From positions 3,173,001-3,237,000 of the forward strand of contig NC_092671.1 in the NCBI RefSeq assembly GCF_964355755.1: DNA of 64,000 nt, read 5' to 3'. This stretch comes from Antedon mediterranea (Eukaryota > Echinodermata > Crinoidea > Comatulida > Antedonidae). The notes beneath the pieces are model-generated. The model was given only the letters and a program-made list of their open reading frames with translations. It ran no database searches and was not told where the DNA came from. Below, piece by piece: positions 12,201-47,165 of the stretch. Position 1 is the stretch's first letter, and the number at the start of each line of letters is the position of its first letter. Both the position numbers and the translations under genes were made by a program.

Positions 12201-15200
12201 TCTTTGTGAGGTGAATGTTTAATTAAAGATACATAATTTAGACAGGTGTTTACAATTCCTTGAAGCAATAAAACTAAAATTGAAATTATTGCTTTCCCAT
12301 TGTGAAAGTCACAGTAGATATGTGTATCACTCATAATTATGTGACCTATATTTTTATGAGTAAGTATTAAAGTTGTTCTTAAGATGAGGTTGATCTTTGT
12401 TGACTGAAATTCTAGTTTAAATATTGGCATTTATTGCTGGATTGGAGAATAATATTAATGTTATAGTACTTAGAGTTTAAAGTTACATATTCCTTTCACA
12501 ATTAATTATTAATCATAATTTAGATGAAAATTATCATATCTGTTACAGTACTACTAAGTTTATTAAAAATATTTATATTTGGTTGCCAAAACCTTATCCA
12601 ATTTGTTTTTGAAAAGGTAAATAATTTTGTTTCGATATAATTTTTGGTCAAAATGAATACAGAAACTATATGTGACATTAAAATGGCATATTCAACAAAA
12701 CAATTTGAATCAATTATTTTTTCAGTATATTTTTAAAAGTTTGCATTTAATAGTTACCAATTCCTGTGGTGACTCCACAGAAGTTAAATATAGAACAGAA
12801 TCTGAACCTTTTCAACCTTTCATGTCTTGATGCATTTATGTTTGTTTCCCTTCAAACTGAAGTAATAAACAATGCTGGTTGTATTGTAATACCACACAAA
12901 TACTTTCAAGAAATCACTACATTTAATATACTATTCAGTCATAGTTTAGTTATTTTAACGGGTAAAGTTGGGTTCATAAGCTAATTATCTATAACTTTGC
13001 TAGATTGTACAGTATTCCACCAATTTTCATGGATAAATAACTATTGCCACCAAGTGTAATTAAACCTATATCTAGTCTAGGGTTATACAGTCCATGTAAT
13101 ATTGGCCTAATGGCCAAAAAGTCTGGTATTCTGAAGTTGTTTTTAATGGTAGAAAAAAAATTTGGGATCTTTTCAGTTATGACTTATACATAATGTATTT
13201 AAAAAGAAATGTTTGTGTTACAGAGCATAGTATCTGATATCCAGTGCCTTTATTGCAATTCATTTCTGAAATGATCTGAAGTAATAAAGATTGTAGCCAA
13301 TTGCGATAATGATTATTTATTGGAAAGCTAACACTTGATTTACACCACCTCAAATGGGTGTGATTGCTATATCTTATCAAATCAACATTCAATCTACGTT
13401 TTTAACCACTGTAACTTACAAAACGGGTGCATTCACAAATTGAAATAAAATTCACACAAATAAATAAATCAGAACAGAAAAAAAAATATCAATATTTGAT
13501 TTTAAAAATGTTGTTTTCCTCTTTCAGATGATCTTGATATTGCTGTAGATTTCTTTGAGTATTTCCTGGCAACCTATCCGCTTTTAGTTGAAGACAAATC
13601 TTTAATGTGCGTCTCTGCTTGGAATGATAATGGCAAACCTGATAGGATTTCAAACCAAGCCGGTAAGTTTGTTCTCCATTTGTGTTATAGTTAAGGAGCA
13701 GGTACTCAAACATTGATCATGACAACAGTTTATTGCAGAAAATGAGATTTTGTACAACCTGATAAAATAAATTTCTTGAAAAAATTCATCTGGTTTCAAA
13801 TGATTTATACTTTAACTTTTTTTATTATTACTATTTTTTTGTGTGTAAATTGGTATGTTTCGGCTACTTGCTTTGAAGCCTTGGTCATGCGAGCGACATG
13901 TTGTGTGTCATCACTCAAGTGGTGCTGTCTAGCACTTTTTTTTGTGTCAGCTTTTCATTGTAGCCTTCTCATAATTTTTTTTGTTTTTATTTAGATTTAC
14001 TTTATAGATCAGACTTCTTCCCAGGCCTTGGCTGGATGTTGTTAAAAGAAACATGGATTGATTTGGAACCGAATTGGCCACAAGGGTAAGTGTACAAGTC
14101 AAGCACTTGTTTTACAAAGTTTCAGGGGGAACAAAAGTTGATCATTAAAGCCCCTAAGGACAATTTCAACCAAGGGATATTTTGATATTTTATGCGTTTC
14201 ATATTTGTAAATTTAATCATAATTTGCAAATGAACATTGTGGTGTACCGCAGAACTATATATATTTACTGCAGCTATATATACACGTGGTGTATCGCAGA
14301 ACTATATATACATTGTGTGTGGTGTACTGCAAATTTTATTATTAAAGATGTAACAAAATTATGTAAATTTCTTGATTTGAAATTTCATCAGAAAAGTGAA
14401 TTTTATTAAAATTGAATCATTTTTTCCCCAGTTTTTGGGATGACTGGATGAGGCATCCGGATCAGCGTAAAGAACGTTCCTGTATTCGTCCAGAAATATC
14501 TCGTACAGATACATTTGGAAAAATTGGTGTTAGCAAGTGAGTTGTCTAGAAATCTTTGTACTTGTGAAACTCACTGACACTTGGGTAAACAGAATAAAAA
14601 TTAAACAAGTCACACTTTCTTTCCCATAGCATGGTACTATTCTATTTGAATGCTTTTATAAAGTTAAATTTTTATTTTGCTTATAAAATTTAATATAATT
14701 AATTATAACACATCCGATTGTATTCTTACAATTACATCACATGTCAATTGGAATTATCTAACAAAAAAAGTGATATCTACTGATAATAATTAACGCGCTC
14801 AAATGCACGTTCAGTTTTCTAAAACTGAGAATTTTTGTTGACTGATAGCGTTGGGAAACTCATTATTTGTATGTTTTTGATTAACAGTGATATAATGATT
14901 CATATTTTGTTTTATTTTTACAGAGGGCAATTCTTTGAGCAGCATTTGAAATACATTAAGCTGAACACTCAGTTTATTCCGTTCACACAAGTTGATTTAT
15001 CATATTTAAAAAAGGTAACATTTTATGACGAGTACTTCCTATACCTAGATCAAAGATCAAAATGTACATTCATTTATACATCTTTGAATATAGTAATACA
15101 CATAGCTTTACTATAGGACTGTTAACAGGCAAATGACATACCCAATGGCTAATTCACATAATTTACATTTCATAGTTTATAATAAAACTTTCACTGACAA

Positions 15201-16865
15201 CTTCCTATGTTTGAAATCACAAATTCAAATATAAAGCACATGCTCACATACTGTCTATTTATTAGAAGTAGTTATGCTCAACCATATGATATCTTTTAAC
15301 TTATTTTTCATATCATAAAATTTTATGAATCATAAAAAAAATGCAGTTGTTATTAAAGCTATCATGTTTAATTTTAAAGGAAAATTACAATCCAAGGTTT
15401 CGAAAAGAAGTGTATGACGCGCCTGAGGTGTCACTGCATCAGCTTACGAAAGAAGACGCTCGCGGTTTTCCTGTCGTTCGCGTGAAATATATGTCGAAAG
15501 ATTCCTTTAAGACGACTGCGAGAACTTTAGGCATTATGAATGATTTTAAGGTATGTTTCTATTTATTATACCTACTTTAATTCTATTAATTATATATAAC
15601 ACAAAATATCAACTTCAATGTAAAATATAGTAAAACTCCTATTAAGAAAACACCTTTGGAAATTGGCAAAGTTTCACCTGAATAGAGGTTTGTCATAGTG
15701 TTGAAACATAATCTCCCTTATTTGTTTCAAAGAAAAGTTTCCCCTTAATACAGGTATCCCATGAATATGGTGGATATCCCAAATAGTAGTAGTATTATTT
15801 ATGCAGTTATAGTAGTATTTTTATGCAGTTATAGTAGTATTTTTATGCAGTTATAGTAGTATTTTTATGCAGTTATAGTAGTATTTTTATGCAGTAATAG
15901 TAGTATTTTTATGCAGTTATAGTAGTATTATTTATGCAGTTATAGTAGTATTTTTATGCAGTTATAGTAGTATTTTTATGCAGTTGTAGTAGTATTTTTA
16001 TGCAGTTATAGTAGTATTATTTATGCAGTTATAGTAGTATTTTTATGCAGTTATAGTAGTATTTTTATGCAGTTACAGTAGTATTTTTATGCAGTTATAG
16101 TAGTATTTTTATGCAGTTACAGTAGTAATTTTATGCAGTTATAGTAGTATTTTTATGCAGTTATAGTAGTATTTTTATGCAGTTACAGTAGTATTTTTAT
16201 GCAGTTATAGTAGTATTTTTATGCAGTTACAGTAGTATTTTTATGCAGTTTAAGTTTAGAAAATATATATATATATTGACATTCTTTAATATTTCTTGTA
16301 TGTCACACAATATACTGTGTATATACTGTATTACCATTTTTAATAATTAAATGATCCTGTTAAAGATTATGGATAAATGTTATTGATATGGTGCTTGCTA
16401 AGAGATGTCTTTAATATTGGTTTAAGCAAAACAATGTTTTCTCTTAAATGTATCATTCATATATATATATATATAATATTTAAATCAAAAGACAAATACT
16501 GAAAAAATGTCAATGCTGTGGGTATCAGTGGCTGGATCTCAATAGATACAAAACAAAATAAGCACTGAAAAAAATGACAATGTTGTGGGTATCAGTGGCT
16601 GGATCTCAATGGAGATACAAAATAAAATAAGCAGAAAACTAAATCAAAACGATAAAGTGAAACAGCCAGAAAAATGAGCGGAGCTTTTGGGCAACACTAG
16701 CCCTTCATCAGTGCAAGTAATATTAAATGTTTTGTTTTTTGTCTTACATAGAGTGGAGTTCCAAGAACCGGTTACCTTGGTGTAGTGAGCTTCATGTACA
16801 GAGGTCATCGAGTCTACCTTGCACCTGACCCCTCCTTTACTGGTTATGATGTTTCATGGATGTAA
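226..16865 (+). CDS. MGAT1: Alpha-1,3-mannosyl-glycoprotein 2-beta-N-acetylglucosaminyltransferase (GnT-I), C-terminal 317 residues
   Basis: Golgi type II membrane enzyme that adds GlcNAc to Man5GlcNAc2, the committed step toward hybrid and complex N-glycans. Exons: 226-334, 677-815, 13528-13662, 13995-14085, 14432-14536, 14924-15014, 15380-15550, 16752-16865 (stop TAA 16863-16865). All junctions are GT-AG and the frame stays open throughout. Family signatures seen are [27 protein letters not shown], the metal/UDP-binding [64 protein letters not shown] and a C-terminus close to [14 protein letters not shown]. The visible part corresponds to roughly the last 70% of the usual 445-residue enzyme. 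The coding region of the human gene is a single exon; here it is split into at least eight. The codon for the first Asp of EDD is interrupted by a 12.7-kb intron. Identity is near certain; the missing 5' end is outside the window. Confidence 0.96.
1004..1110. mobile_element. Small hairpin MITE
   Basis: The left end TAAGGTCCTGTTTCTGCTGC is mirrored at 1091-1110 by TGCAGCAGAAACAGACCTAA, with only about 65 bases between. There is no coding capacity. The shape is that of a short non-autonomous DNA transposon; the parent family is unknown. Confidence 0.6.
2640..4360 (+). pseudogene. Decayed coding relic inside the 4.05-kb transposon
   Basis: Short open stretches in shifting frames, broken by stops and frameshifts. 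Around 3864-3925 a frame reading LLFAHAI changes frame into [12 protein letters not shown], and at 4321-4353 a frame reads [11 protein letters not shown]. From memory these resemble the C-terminal part of a multicopy invertebrate protein family with a GCDTTS-like motif and a Cys-rich tail. I cannot confirm that without a search. If so, this was probably the element's own gene or a captured one. It is not functional as it stands. Confidence 0.35.
4425..5235 (-). mobile_element. 5'-truncated non-LTR retrotransposon (reverse transcriptase end and 3' tail)
   Basis: Read on the minus strand, a frame carries [11 protein letters not shown] (the catalytic F-x-DD box of reverse transcriptase), then [17 protein letters not shown], a typical post-catalytic block of CR1/L2-like LINEs. 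Decayed C-terminal and 3' non-coding sequence follows toward 4425. It is 5'-truncated at about 5235 and has stops and shifts, so it is inactive. It lies nested in the 4.05-kb DNA transposon. Confidence 0.7.
6794..6893. repeat. 19-bp minisatellite, about 5 copies
   Basis: Tandem unit GAGACACCCTTACTCAGAG; the first two copies read ACACACCTACTC. It lies inside a copy of the dispersed AGAACC/GGGGACAC-type repeat and probably arose by slippage within it. Confidence 0.85.
7975..9370. repeat. Degenerate tandem satellite, unit about 139 bp
   Basis: A motif TACCTTTGATATCATAA followed by TTTTAGGTTTAGTGTCTA recurs. Copies starting at 8172, 8311, 8450 and 8589 are spaced exactly 139 bp apart and the first three are nearly identical. 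Copies upstream (from about 7975) and downstream (to about 9370) are strongly diverged and vary in length. No coding content. Confidence 0.8.
11405..12120. repeat. Cluster of GTAGAACC...GGGGACAC palindromic dispersed repeats
   Basis: Several partial copies of a short repeat whose complete form has mirrored ends, GTAGAACCTCTATTAAGGG and its complement. It recurs throughout the window, for example near 1940, 15630, 19310, 21900, 28000, 29945, 36940, 41800, 42710 and 53090. It behaves like a very abundant MITE. A (TTGA)n microsatellite lies at 11815-11839. Confidence 0.6.
15551..16751 (+). other. Last MGAT1 intron with minisatellite
   Basis: Intron between the two final coding exons. Besides the 22-bp minisatellite, it holds two direct copies of a segment of about 60 bp containing GGGTATCAGTGGCTGGATCT (near 16519 and 16586) and an unclassified short dispersed-repeat-like stretch near 16680-16725, just before the acceptor. 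Confidence 0.6.
15785..16250. repeat. 22-bp minisatellite, about 21 copies
   Basis: Unit AGTAGTATTTTTATGCAGTT plus AT, repeated with few changes (TATTATTT variants, TTAC for TTAT in late copies). It lies in the last MGAT1 intron. Confidence 0.95.
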
Positions 16866-17576
16866 ACAATGCATCTAGTCTATTTGTACCAGAATTCTCA
16901 TTTATTGACTAAGATGTTTACATGCATCTAGTCTACTCACACCAGGCTCCTCATTTAGTATTTATGACAACACATCGTGTGGCATCTAGCCTACTCAAAC
17001 CAGACTCCTCATGTGGTTGTTACCACTTATAAACCAGTAGTTTACTGTACTTCTAGATAGCTGGTCTACCCAATTGGTGATTATTCAGGTAGCTAGTCAA
17101 AAAACACTAGACGCAAATTTACTAGTTATATGATTCTCAAGATTTTATAATTTCCTGTGTACAAAAATTAGGATTTTGTAATTTTCACGGCTCCTTTTTT
17201 GTACTCTGAGCTGATGAGCATTTGTAAAAAAGTAATTAAAATATTTTAGTAATATTTGATTACTCAAGTCTATTCTAAAGCATTGTTCCCACTAGGATGC
17301 AACTCATTAAAGACTTACACTCAACACACAATGTCTAAGTGGCAACCAAGCTTATGTCCTTGGATTGCGTTCTAGTGTGAACCAAGCTCTAACAAAGTAT
17401 TGATAGGGATTGTGCAAGAAATAGTTTAATTGAATTTATTCTGTAAATTTTAAATCTTTATTGGTGCAATCAATGTGTTTATAGCTTTTATAAAAGATGT
17501 TACTTTAGTGCTTTTATGAATATTCACAATTATTTGCTTATAATCACACAATACTGTATAGTTGAGTAATGTGCAG

Positions 17577-17850
17577 TGTACTAATGCAGTAATGTACAGT
17601 ATACTTACAGTAATGTACAGTATAGTATACTTACAGTAATGTACAGTATAGTATACTTACAGTAATGTACAGTATAGTATACTTACAGTAATGTACAGTA
17701 TAGTATCCTTACAGTAATGTACAGTATAGTATACTTACAGTAATGTACAGTAAACATAGCAATGTACAGTATCATTACAGTAAACTTACAGCAATATACA
17801 GTATACTACAGTAATATACAGTACCATTACAGTATATGTACAGTATAATT
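17577..17850. repeat. 26-bp minisatellite
   Basis: Unit close to TAATGTACAGTATAGTATAC plus TTACAG, about ten copies, decaying toward the right. It lies about 700 bases after the MGAT1 stop, so it may be in the 3' UTR or just beyond. Confidence 0.9.
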
Positions 17851-19426
17851 AAATGCACATACATTGACAGAACTTATATATAAAAGAATATCTATCAGAA
17901 GAATGATCAATCTTGCATTTTCCTCTAATAACAATGGATTTCTATGAAGATGGGATGGGAGTGCCAAAGCTTGGCCTTTTTGCACTCCATCTTTTAGATC
18001 AATGTTTTTTTTAATAGCATAGCATCACACATTCAGGTTGCATAGAGGTGGTATACAGGTCAAATATACCTATATGTACTATATAAAACCACATATAATT
18101 TTCTTAGTATATATATTCTCTATAGATACATCCATAGAACGGATTTCAGATTTTTAAATGAAGATATTCATGGTGTTAATTTATGGGATAGGGAACAACA
18201 GGTGGCTGTTTTTATGAACACTTTATGCCTCCCTTGTTTTCTAAATTTTGGATCTACCCCTCATAATAATAATAATTTTAATTTAAAATAATACAAAAAT
18301 GTTAAAAATAATAAGTGTAATTTGTTTCCATGTTTTGCGTTGTTTGAATAATTTTCAAAATATTTTAATAAGTTTCGTTTTACTTTATAATATAATATAG
18401 AACAATTATAAGATTACTCTGCATACAGAGTGACATTATGGTATAGTATTGTCAAGCATATTTTTAAATTACCATTTTCTTATTAACAATTATATTGTTC
18501 CAGTATTACCAACTAAATCAAAACTCTTGCAATACCAGACTTTCTAAAACTGGACACTCTCTAAAAACCAGATTTTTTGATGTCCAACGGTACTTTTTAC
18601 TATTAAATCACATTCTGAATTACATACATTTTGGAAAACCAGACATATTAGTCCAGTCTTGTCTATTGGGAAAAATAACTGATTACCAATTTACTGTTTC
18701 ATTATCCAAAAGTACCGTATACCATGTCACAAATTTAAGTGCTACAATTTGATTAGTACTGTATGATTTTACATTAATTAATTAATTTTACATATTTTAA
18801 TGGTTAATCAGCTTTAAATTTATTTTTGTTTCTCATGTCATGAAAATATATTTTGTTTATAATTATTGTATATTGTGTGCGTGATTAAAATGAGTTGTAT
18901 AGTGTTTAGTGTTGTTAATGTAACAAAAATAACAATGTGTTGGTACAATTAAGTTATGATATGTTTGAATAATTTTAACCAATTAAGTGATCATTTCAAA
19001 ATTATTCTACTGCAGTACCTGCAGTAACTACATCTTTACCTATTTACACAATTATTTAACAAGCCTTTTTTTGTAATCGTAGACACTGGTTATTGCAGTG
19101 ACTGCTTCATATAGACTTCAAATCATATTATTTCAGTTTTTAAAATGTGGTTACTTCAGTAAACTGCAGTAAATTTATTTTGATATCGTTCCTAAAGTGA
19201 TGATGTATTTGAAGGCCTGTGCTTGTATTCATATTTAATAAGCTAATTTTATTAAGTAATTATTAATTATTAAATGTTCATTAGAGAGAATGAGTGTTAT
19301 AGAATCAGTTACAGTAAAACCTCTATTAAGGGGACACCTTCTGGGCCAACAATAGGGATTTCTCCTAAATAGGAGTAGCTGTGATGTAGTGTTACTTGTT
19401 CGTTTAACTTTCATGGTGCTCACTAA

Positions 19427-19557
19427 GTATGAGTTGTCCCCTGACTAGGGGTGCCCACTAAGTATGAGTGTCCCCTGAGTAGGGGTGTCCACTCAGTATG
19501 AGTGTCCCCTGACTAGGGGTGCCCACTAAGTATGAGTGTCCCCTGAGTAGGAGAGGT
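19427..19557. repeat. 34-bp tandem repeat, about 4 copies
   Basis: Unit contains GTCCCCTGACTAGGGGTGCC followed by CACTAAGTATGAGT. It grows out of a copy of the AGAACC/GGGGACAC dispersed repeat. Confidence 0.85.
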
Positions 19558-19694
19558 TCTACTGTATTAGAGTGAATTATAGATACCCTACCAAAAATAT
19601 ATTTACATTTGTTATTTGCTGACTCAGATGTTATTTATTTTATCAATTTGCATATACTGTATATGGAAGATTGAAATTTGGTAAAGGGTCTCCT

Positions 19695-19862
19695 TTTAGA
19701 GACTGTGTCAATATTATTCTACTGCAGTAACTGTATATTAGAGACCGTGTCAATATTATTCTACTGCAGTAACTGTATATTATAGAGACCGTGTCAATAT
19801 TATTCTACTGCAGTAACTGTATATTAGAGACTGTGTCAATATTATTCTACTGCAGTAGTAAT
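19695..19862. repeat. 42-bp tandem repeat, 4 copies
   Basis: Unit contains TGTCAATATTATTCTACTGC followed by AGTAACTGTATATTAGAGAC. Non-coding. Confidence 0.85.
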
Positions 19863-20428
19863 TGTTTAAACTGTTATGCAATTATTTAATAAGCATTTTT
19901 GCAACAATGTCTTAAACTTCTATTAAAACCAACTAAATCATCATTGCAGTAAAAGAAAATATAATAAGTGCAGTAAGATAACATGGTCAGTTGGTGAATT
20001 TGCATCAATCTTAGGGCATTCATGTTAGAATAAGAAAAGGTGTATAGAGGTGATCTCATGTCATGTAAATTAGCAGTAATGTATTTACATATCCAAGTGC
20101 TTCCAAAAATGTTCTTGTAAATGATTATTGTAAATATGTACCAGCTCGTCCAATCAGCATCTCAAGATGTACAACAAACAGCAATAATCAATGATATTTT
20201 ATTCTGTATCCTCACATACACATTTTCCTTATCTAAGCTTTTAATTTAAGTATTAATTTTACTTTAAATATCTTTGTGATTAAAATTTCAGATAAATTAT
20301 AAATATACTAGTATGATATATTCTTATGCGTTATAAACTAAATTTTAATATTGCTGGAAAATTTTGCTTTTGAACTTTTACCGTAAGTTGTGAAACACAT
20401 CAAGAGTGTATTTTTGTAAAACTTAAAG

Positions 20429-20576
20429 CTCTGTCTACACTATCAAACTAGTTTGATAACAAAGTGTGATGTGCCCAAATATGGTAGCGATATACCCAAA
20501 TATGGTAGTTATATGATATCATGTCCATATTTATGGCAACATCACATTTTGTTGTCACATGTTTGATAGTGTAGAC
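20429..20576. mobile_element. CTCTGTCTACAC-family MITE, intact copy
   Basis: Inverted ends CTCTGTCTACACTATCAAAC and the mirrored GTTTGATAGTGTAGAC enclose the family's characteristic GTGATGTGCCCAAATATGG segment. About 148 bp, non-coding. Confidence 0.8.
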
Positions 20577-21228
20577 CGTTTCAAAAGGATAAAATTGAAA
20601 AACATAAATAAATTATTAACAAACTATAAAATATAAATTGAATTTAATATATTAACACATTTTGGTTCATAGATATTTATTTCTTTGACCTTCAAGTATT
20701 GTTAAGAACTTTTAAATAGTGTTTTAATAATTTAAATATATAATATTTTAAACACTATTTATTAATAAATTAATTGTTTCAATTACTGCTTTAATTTTTA
20801 CATTATTCTTTACTTTTAATCATCAAAATAATTAGAAAACAATTTTCAAACAGATTATAATTTTAATAAAACATTTCAATTATTTTACATGAATTATATC
20901 TTTGTTTTGCTTTATATTTAGTCAGTTTATGGGTTTTTTTTTAACCAAACCTTAGTAATTTTTTTTAAATTGTTGATAAAATAAACCAATATTGATATAT
21001 GTATTATAATAGCATAATGATTGGGATTTTGATGATTCTAGGACAATGTCAGTAAGGAAGATTAGATAAAAATGTTGATGATGAATATGTTAGTTACGTA
21101 TTTGATTTAAATTTTTCTGTGAATACTGTATAAACAAACAATTTTTATATAAGTTGTTATGTGTTTTTTTGTTCTCGGAAGATGATCTGTAAAGACCCAA
21201 ATATGGAAAATAATTCAAATGTGAAAAT

Positions 21229-21560
21229 TACTATGAAAGATGATGATAACGCAATATATGTACATATAAGTACAGGAAAATATTCGAATAATTACCAAAT
21301 TTTTCCCTTTTATTTTTTTACATAACTGGGTTCTATGACTTTATAAGATGATGATAATGCAATATATATGCATATGTATCAATATTATTGCATAATTATT
21401 GCATTTTTATATGTCGATATTTTGGCTGTTTTTGAAAAAAAAACCTGTACTAAGTTCAGGGAAATTTTCGAAAAATTACCAAATTTCGGCCCTTTTATTT
21501 TTTAACGTAACTGGTTTCTATGACTCTATAGATGATGATAACACAATAAATACACATATA
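21229..21560. repeat. AT-rich direct repeat, 2-3 diverged copies
   Basis: GATGATGATAACGCAATATA recurs near 21240, 21347 and 21532, and TTACCAAATTT...CCCTTTTATTTTTTTA recurs near 21290 and 21475. It looks like an old, partly decayed tandem duplication. No gene. Confidence 0.6.
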
Positions 21561-21896
21561 TAGCAATATTATGGCTTAATATTGAATATAATTTTATTGA
21601 ACATTGAGTAATGAATTTGTTTACAACCTATTATCTGAAAAAAACAACAGAAAATTGCTTTTATACCATGTATTATAGAAAAAATACACAAAATAATCAA
21701 ATAAAAAAAAGTGTGTGATGTAACATGTTTGTGGATAACATTCGGTAGGAAAATAAACATTACAGCTATATATAAATCATACGTACAATTAAATATATCC
21801 TACATTATTAGGCCTAATTCAATTACATATATACAAATAATATGAACTTTAACCTTATAACCTTTGACATAGTCCGACATAATATTAATTGTAAAA

Positions 21897-22095
21897 ACAG
21901 TAGAACCTGTCCTTCCGGACACCCCTTCAAGGGGAACTCCCTTCAGGAGATATACCTGATGGGTAGAAGAGGTTCCTGGGTGGATAGAAGCAAACGTCTT
22001 GCCTAAGGATACAAGCAATGTGGCGAGAGTTGGATTCAAACCTCGATCTCACGATCAGTAATCGAACGTCTAACACACTGCGCCACACGCTGCAT
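21897..22095 (-). mobile_element. tRNA-derived SINE remnant
   Basis: On the minus strand TGGCGCAGTGTGTTAGACG resembles an internal promoter A box and GAGGTTTGAATCC, about 30 bases later, resembles a B box. The arms do not fold as a clean tRNA, so this reads as a SINE head. It is joined to a copy of the AGAACC-type repeat. Confidence 0.55.
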
Positions 22096-23746
22096 AAATA
22101 TTTGGCTGCCCAATATTTAATATCTATATAATTTATATTTCATAATAAGTGGAATATCCCATCCTTATACATTTACTACAAAAGGAATAGTACAAAGGAC
22201 TTTCAATTGCAACCTATTAGGTCGTAAGCACACTGCAAGTAATTTAACCAATCACAACGTATGGCTCATTCCAACTGTCGCTTGAAGCTTTGAAGCTATG
22301 TTGTGTCTAAGTGTGAACCAGGCTTTAGGCTTGGACAACAGTTTTTTTTTCATTTTATATTATTCTTATAAAAAATGATTTATAGTAGTATGTGTTTGTA
22401 GTAATAAAATAAATGGAATAAGTATAAGAAAACACAACACCAACAATTGAATAAATAAATAATAAATATACATAAATTGTTTAATTGTAATTGAATTTTA
22501 AAAACAAATATACAGGAAGTATAAAAAAAGGATTAAGTATACTAAAAATAATACAGTTTATTACAAATATAAACTGTAAATAAAAAATACAATAAGTATA
22601 AATAAAACAATAGAATAAGTAAACATAATAAAAAAACATATAAAAAACACAAAAAAGAATATTCACACTGGTAAATATAACTAGAGTATTTATAAATAAA
22701 CCAAAAAATAGAATATACTAAACTAAACTAAATATACATCAAATCTACTTAATTCAATTAAGATTGAATTTTCTCTATAGAAGAGGCGTACAGAAGAGGC
22801 GTACAAAAGTACGTACATACTCCATCATCGGGAATCACTTTGGATACAAAACCCGTTTGAAGTCTAGTACAGTAAGGAAGAAAATATAATTGATAATATA
22901 TCTCAAAGTATACAAATATATATATTTATGTTATATATATATTTCATAATTTTACCAATCTATATACATTCACTTGAAAACTATTTTGGCACTTATAACA
23001 TGGAAGTCGGTGATGTTAAAAACAATAACACAATTAAATAGGCACTATGTGACACTATACAGTGATTTCAACTATACTATACATTCTTTTACATGTCAAT
23101 ATTATAAACTAAAGCTCTTTAATATTCAGGTTGTCCAATTTAACTACATGAAACTAACAACTAATTGACACATATGTACATACTGTATGTGTGGAGTGTG
23201 ACCCAACCTGTCCAAACCAAAGAATATCTGTGTGTGTAGAGTGTGACCTAACATGTCCAAACCCACCATCATTAATTTACAACTATCCCCTATGCTTATT
23301 ATAAGATGTACAAATGTTTTGTATTGCGCACTGACAGCAGAGAAAAGATAGACTAAGTTTGGAAATAATTACCAGGCAACAGGACATAACCTATTATTAC
23401 TGTTTCTCTAAGCACCGGACAGAATTGGGCGAATAGTGGGAGGATTTCTGTCTTTGTGCAATCAACTGTGTACCATAATTCTGCCTGTGTGCATCAGAGT
23501 TCTGTTTGTGATAGATTTTTACCTGTTGCTTCTGTATAATAGATTTAATGCCAGTGATTTCTGCCTGTTGTTTTTATTGTACATTCATTTTGTTATCATC
23601 TAACTATATACATTTTGTGCTAAGTTGCCTAATATTTAATATGTAATTTAACAAATACTAACCTATATTCTGTTTTACAATAAATAATCTAAGAGTGATA
23701 CCAACGGGGAGAGTACATGATTACAAATTCTAATCTCGGCTATTTT

Positions 23747-46611
<22,865 letters not shown>

Positions 46612-47029
46612 ACTGCTTGCTTACAACAACACAGACAAAAAAAAATCGGTATAAAATATGTAATTTTACTCAAAATATGTGAGAAAACGATCGTCTAAAT
46701 TATAGGCTGTGTAAAAAACACAAGCTGGAACCTTGGAAACCGAACTACACCACATACGGCGGTCATGCCGAGATGGCCATTCATTCATACGTCTTGTTTC
46801 CCGGCTAGGCTCTATTCATATGGAAATTAACTACACTCACTGCAACTTTAATAAATATCAACAGTTTGTTGAATTGATGTTAAATAACTTGAAATTACCT
46901 ACCTTCAATATCACGTCAAAATAGTATGTTAAAAGTACTGAAAAGAAAGTTTTATTCCAAATAAATAATACATGAATTCAAGATCAGGAACTTCTAACCA
47001 ACTTCTTCCAGGCAAGGAAGAGAGCCTTA

Positions 47030-47165
47030 CTAGAGGGCGTAGGCCAAGTTATTTACTTTATCATAAGCGAATTACGCCTCGCCGCCGCGCCTCCTCCTCC
47101 CCCGGGCCGCGCGCTCGAGCTCTGTCGCCGCGAACTCCTGGTCACCTTGGCCTTTGAAAACTTCC
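47030..47165. promoter_or_regulatory. GC/CpG-rich island, candidate promoter region
   Basis: Contains CGCCTCGCCGCCGCGCCTCC and CCCGGGCCGCGCGCTCGAGC, the densest CpG in the gene-flanking part of the window. It lies about 420 bases upstream of the kinase start codon, on the side facing FBXL17. The promoter role is inferred from composition and position only. Confidence 0.4.

Larger units (their letters stand above)
816..13527 (+). other. 12.7-kb MGAT1 intron with nested transposons and a satellite
   Basis: Runs from donor GTTAG after 815 to acceptor CTTTCAG ending at 13527. It holds a hairpin MITE (1004-1110), a MITE split by a 4.05-kb transposon (2110-6304), copies of the AGAACC-type dispersed repeat (1940-2035, 6900-7090, 11405-11720, 12090-12120), a 19-bp minisatellite and a degenerate 139-bp satellite. 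From about 9400 to 11400 and 12180 to 13520 I see only AT-rich sequence without a gene. Confidence 0.75.
16866..23746. other. Spacer between convergent MGAT1 and FER-type kinase
   Basis: Contains the 3' flank of MGAT1 and of the kinase. Repeats seen are a 26-bp minisatellite (17577-17850), a 34-bp repeat (19427-19557), a 42-bp repeat (19695-19860), a MITE (20429-20576), AT-rich direct repeats (21229-21560) and a SINE-like remnant (21897-22095). A minus-strand AATAAA at 23573-23578, about 170 bases past the kinase stop, is a candidate polyadenylation signal. No further gene is seen. Confidence 0.65.

Noticed and set aside
15785-16250. CRISPR-like array
   Set aside because: Head-to-tail 22-bp units without spacers in an animal intron: a minisatellite.
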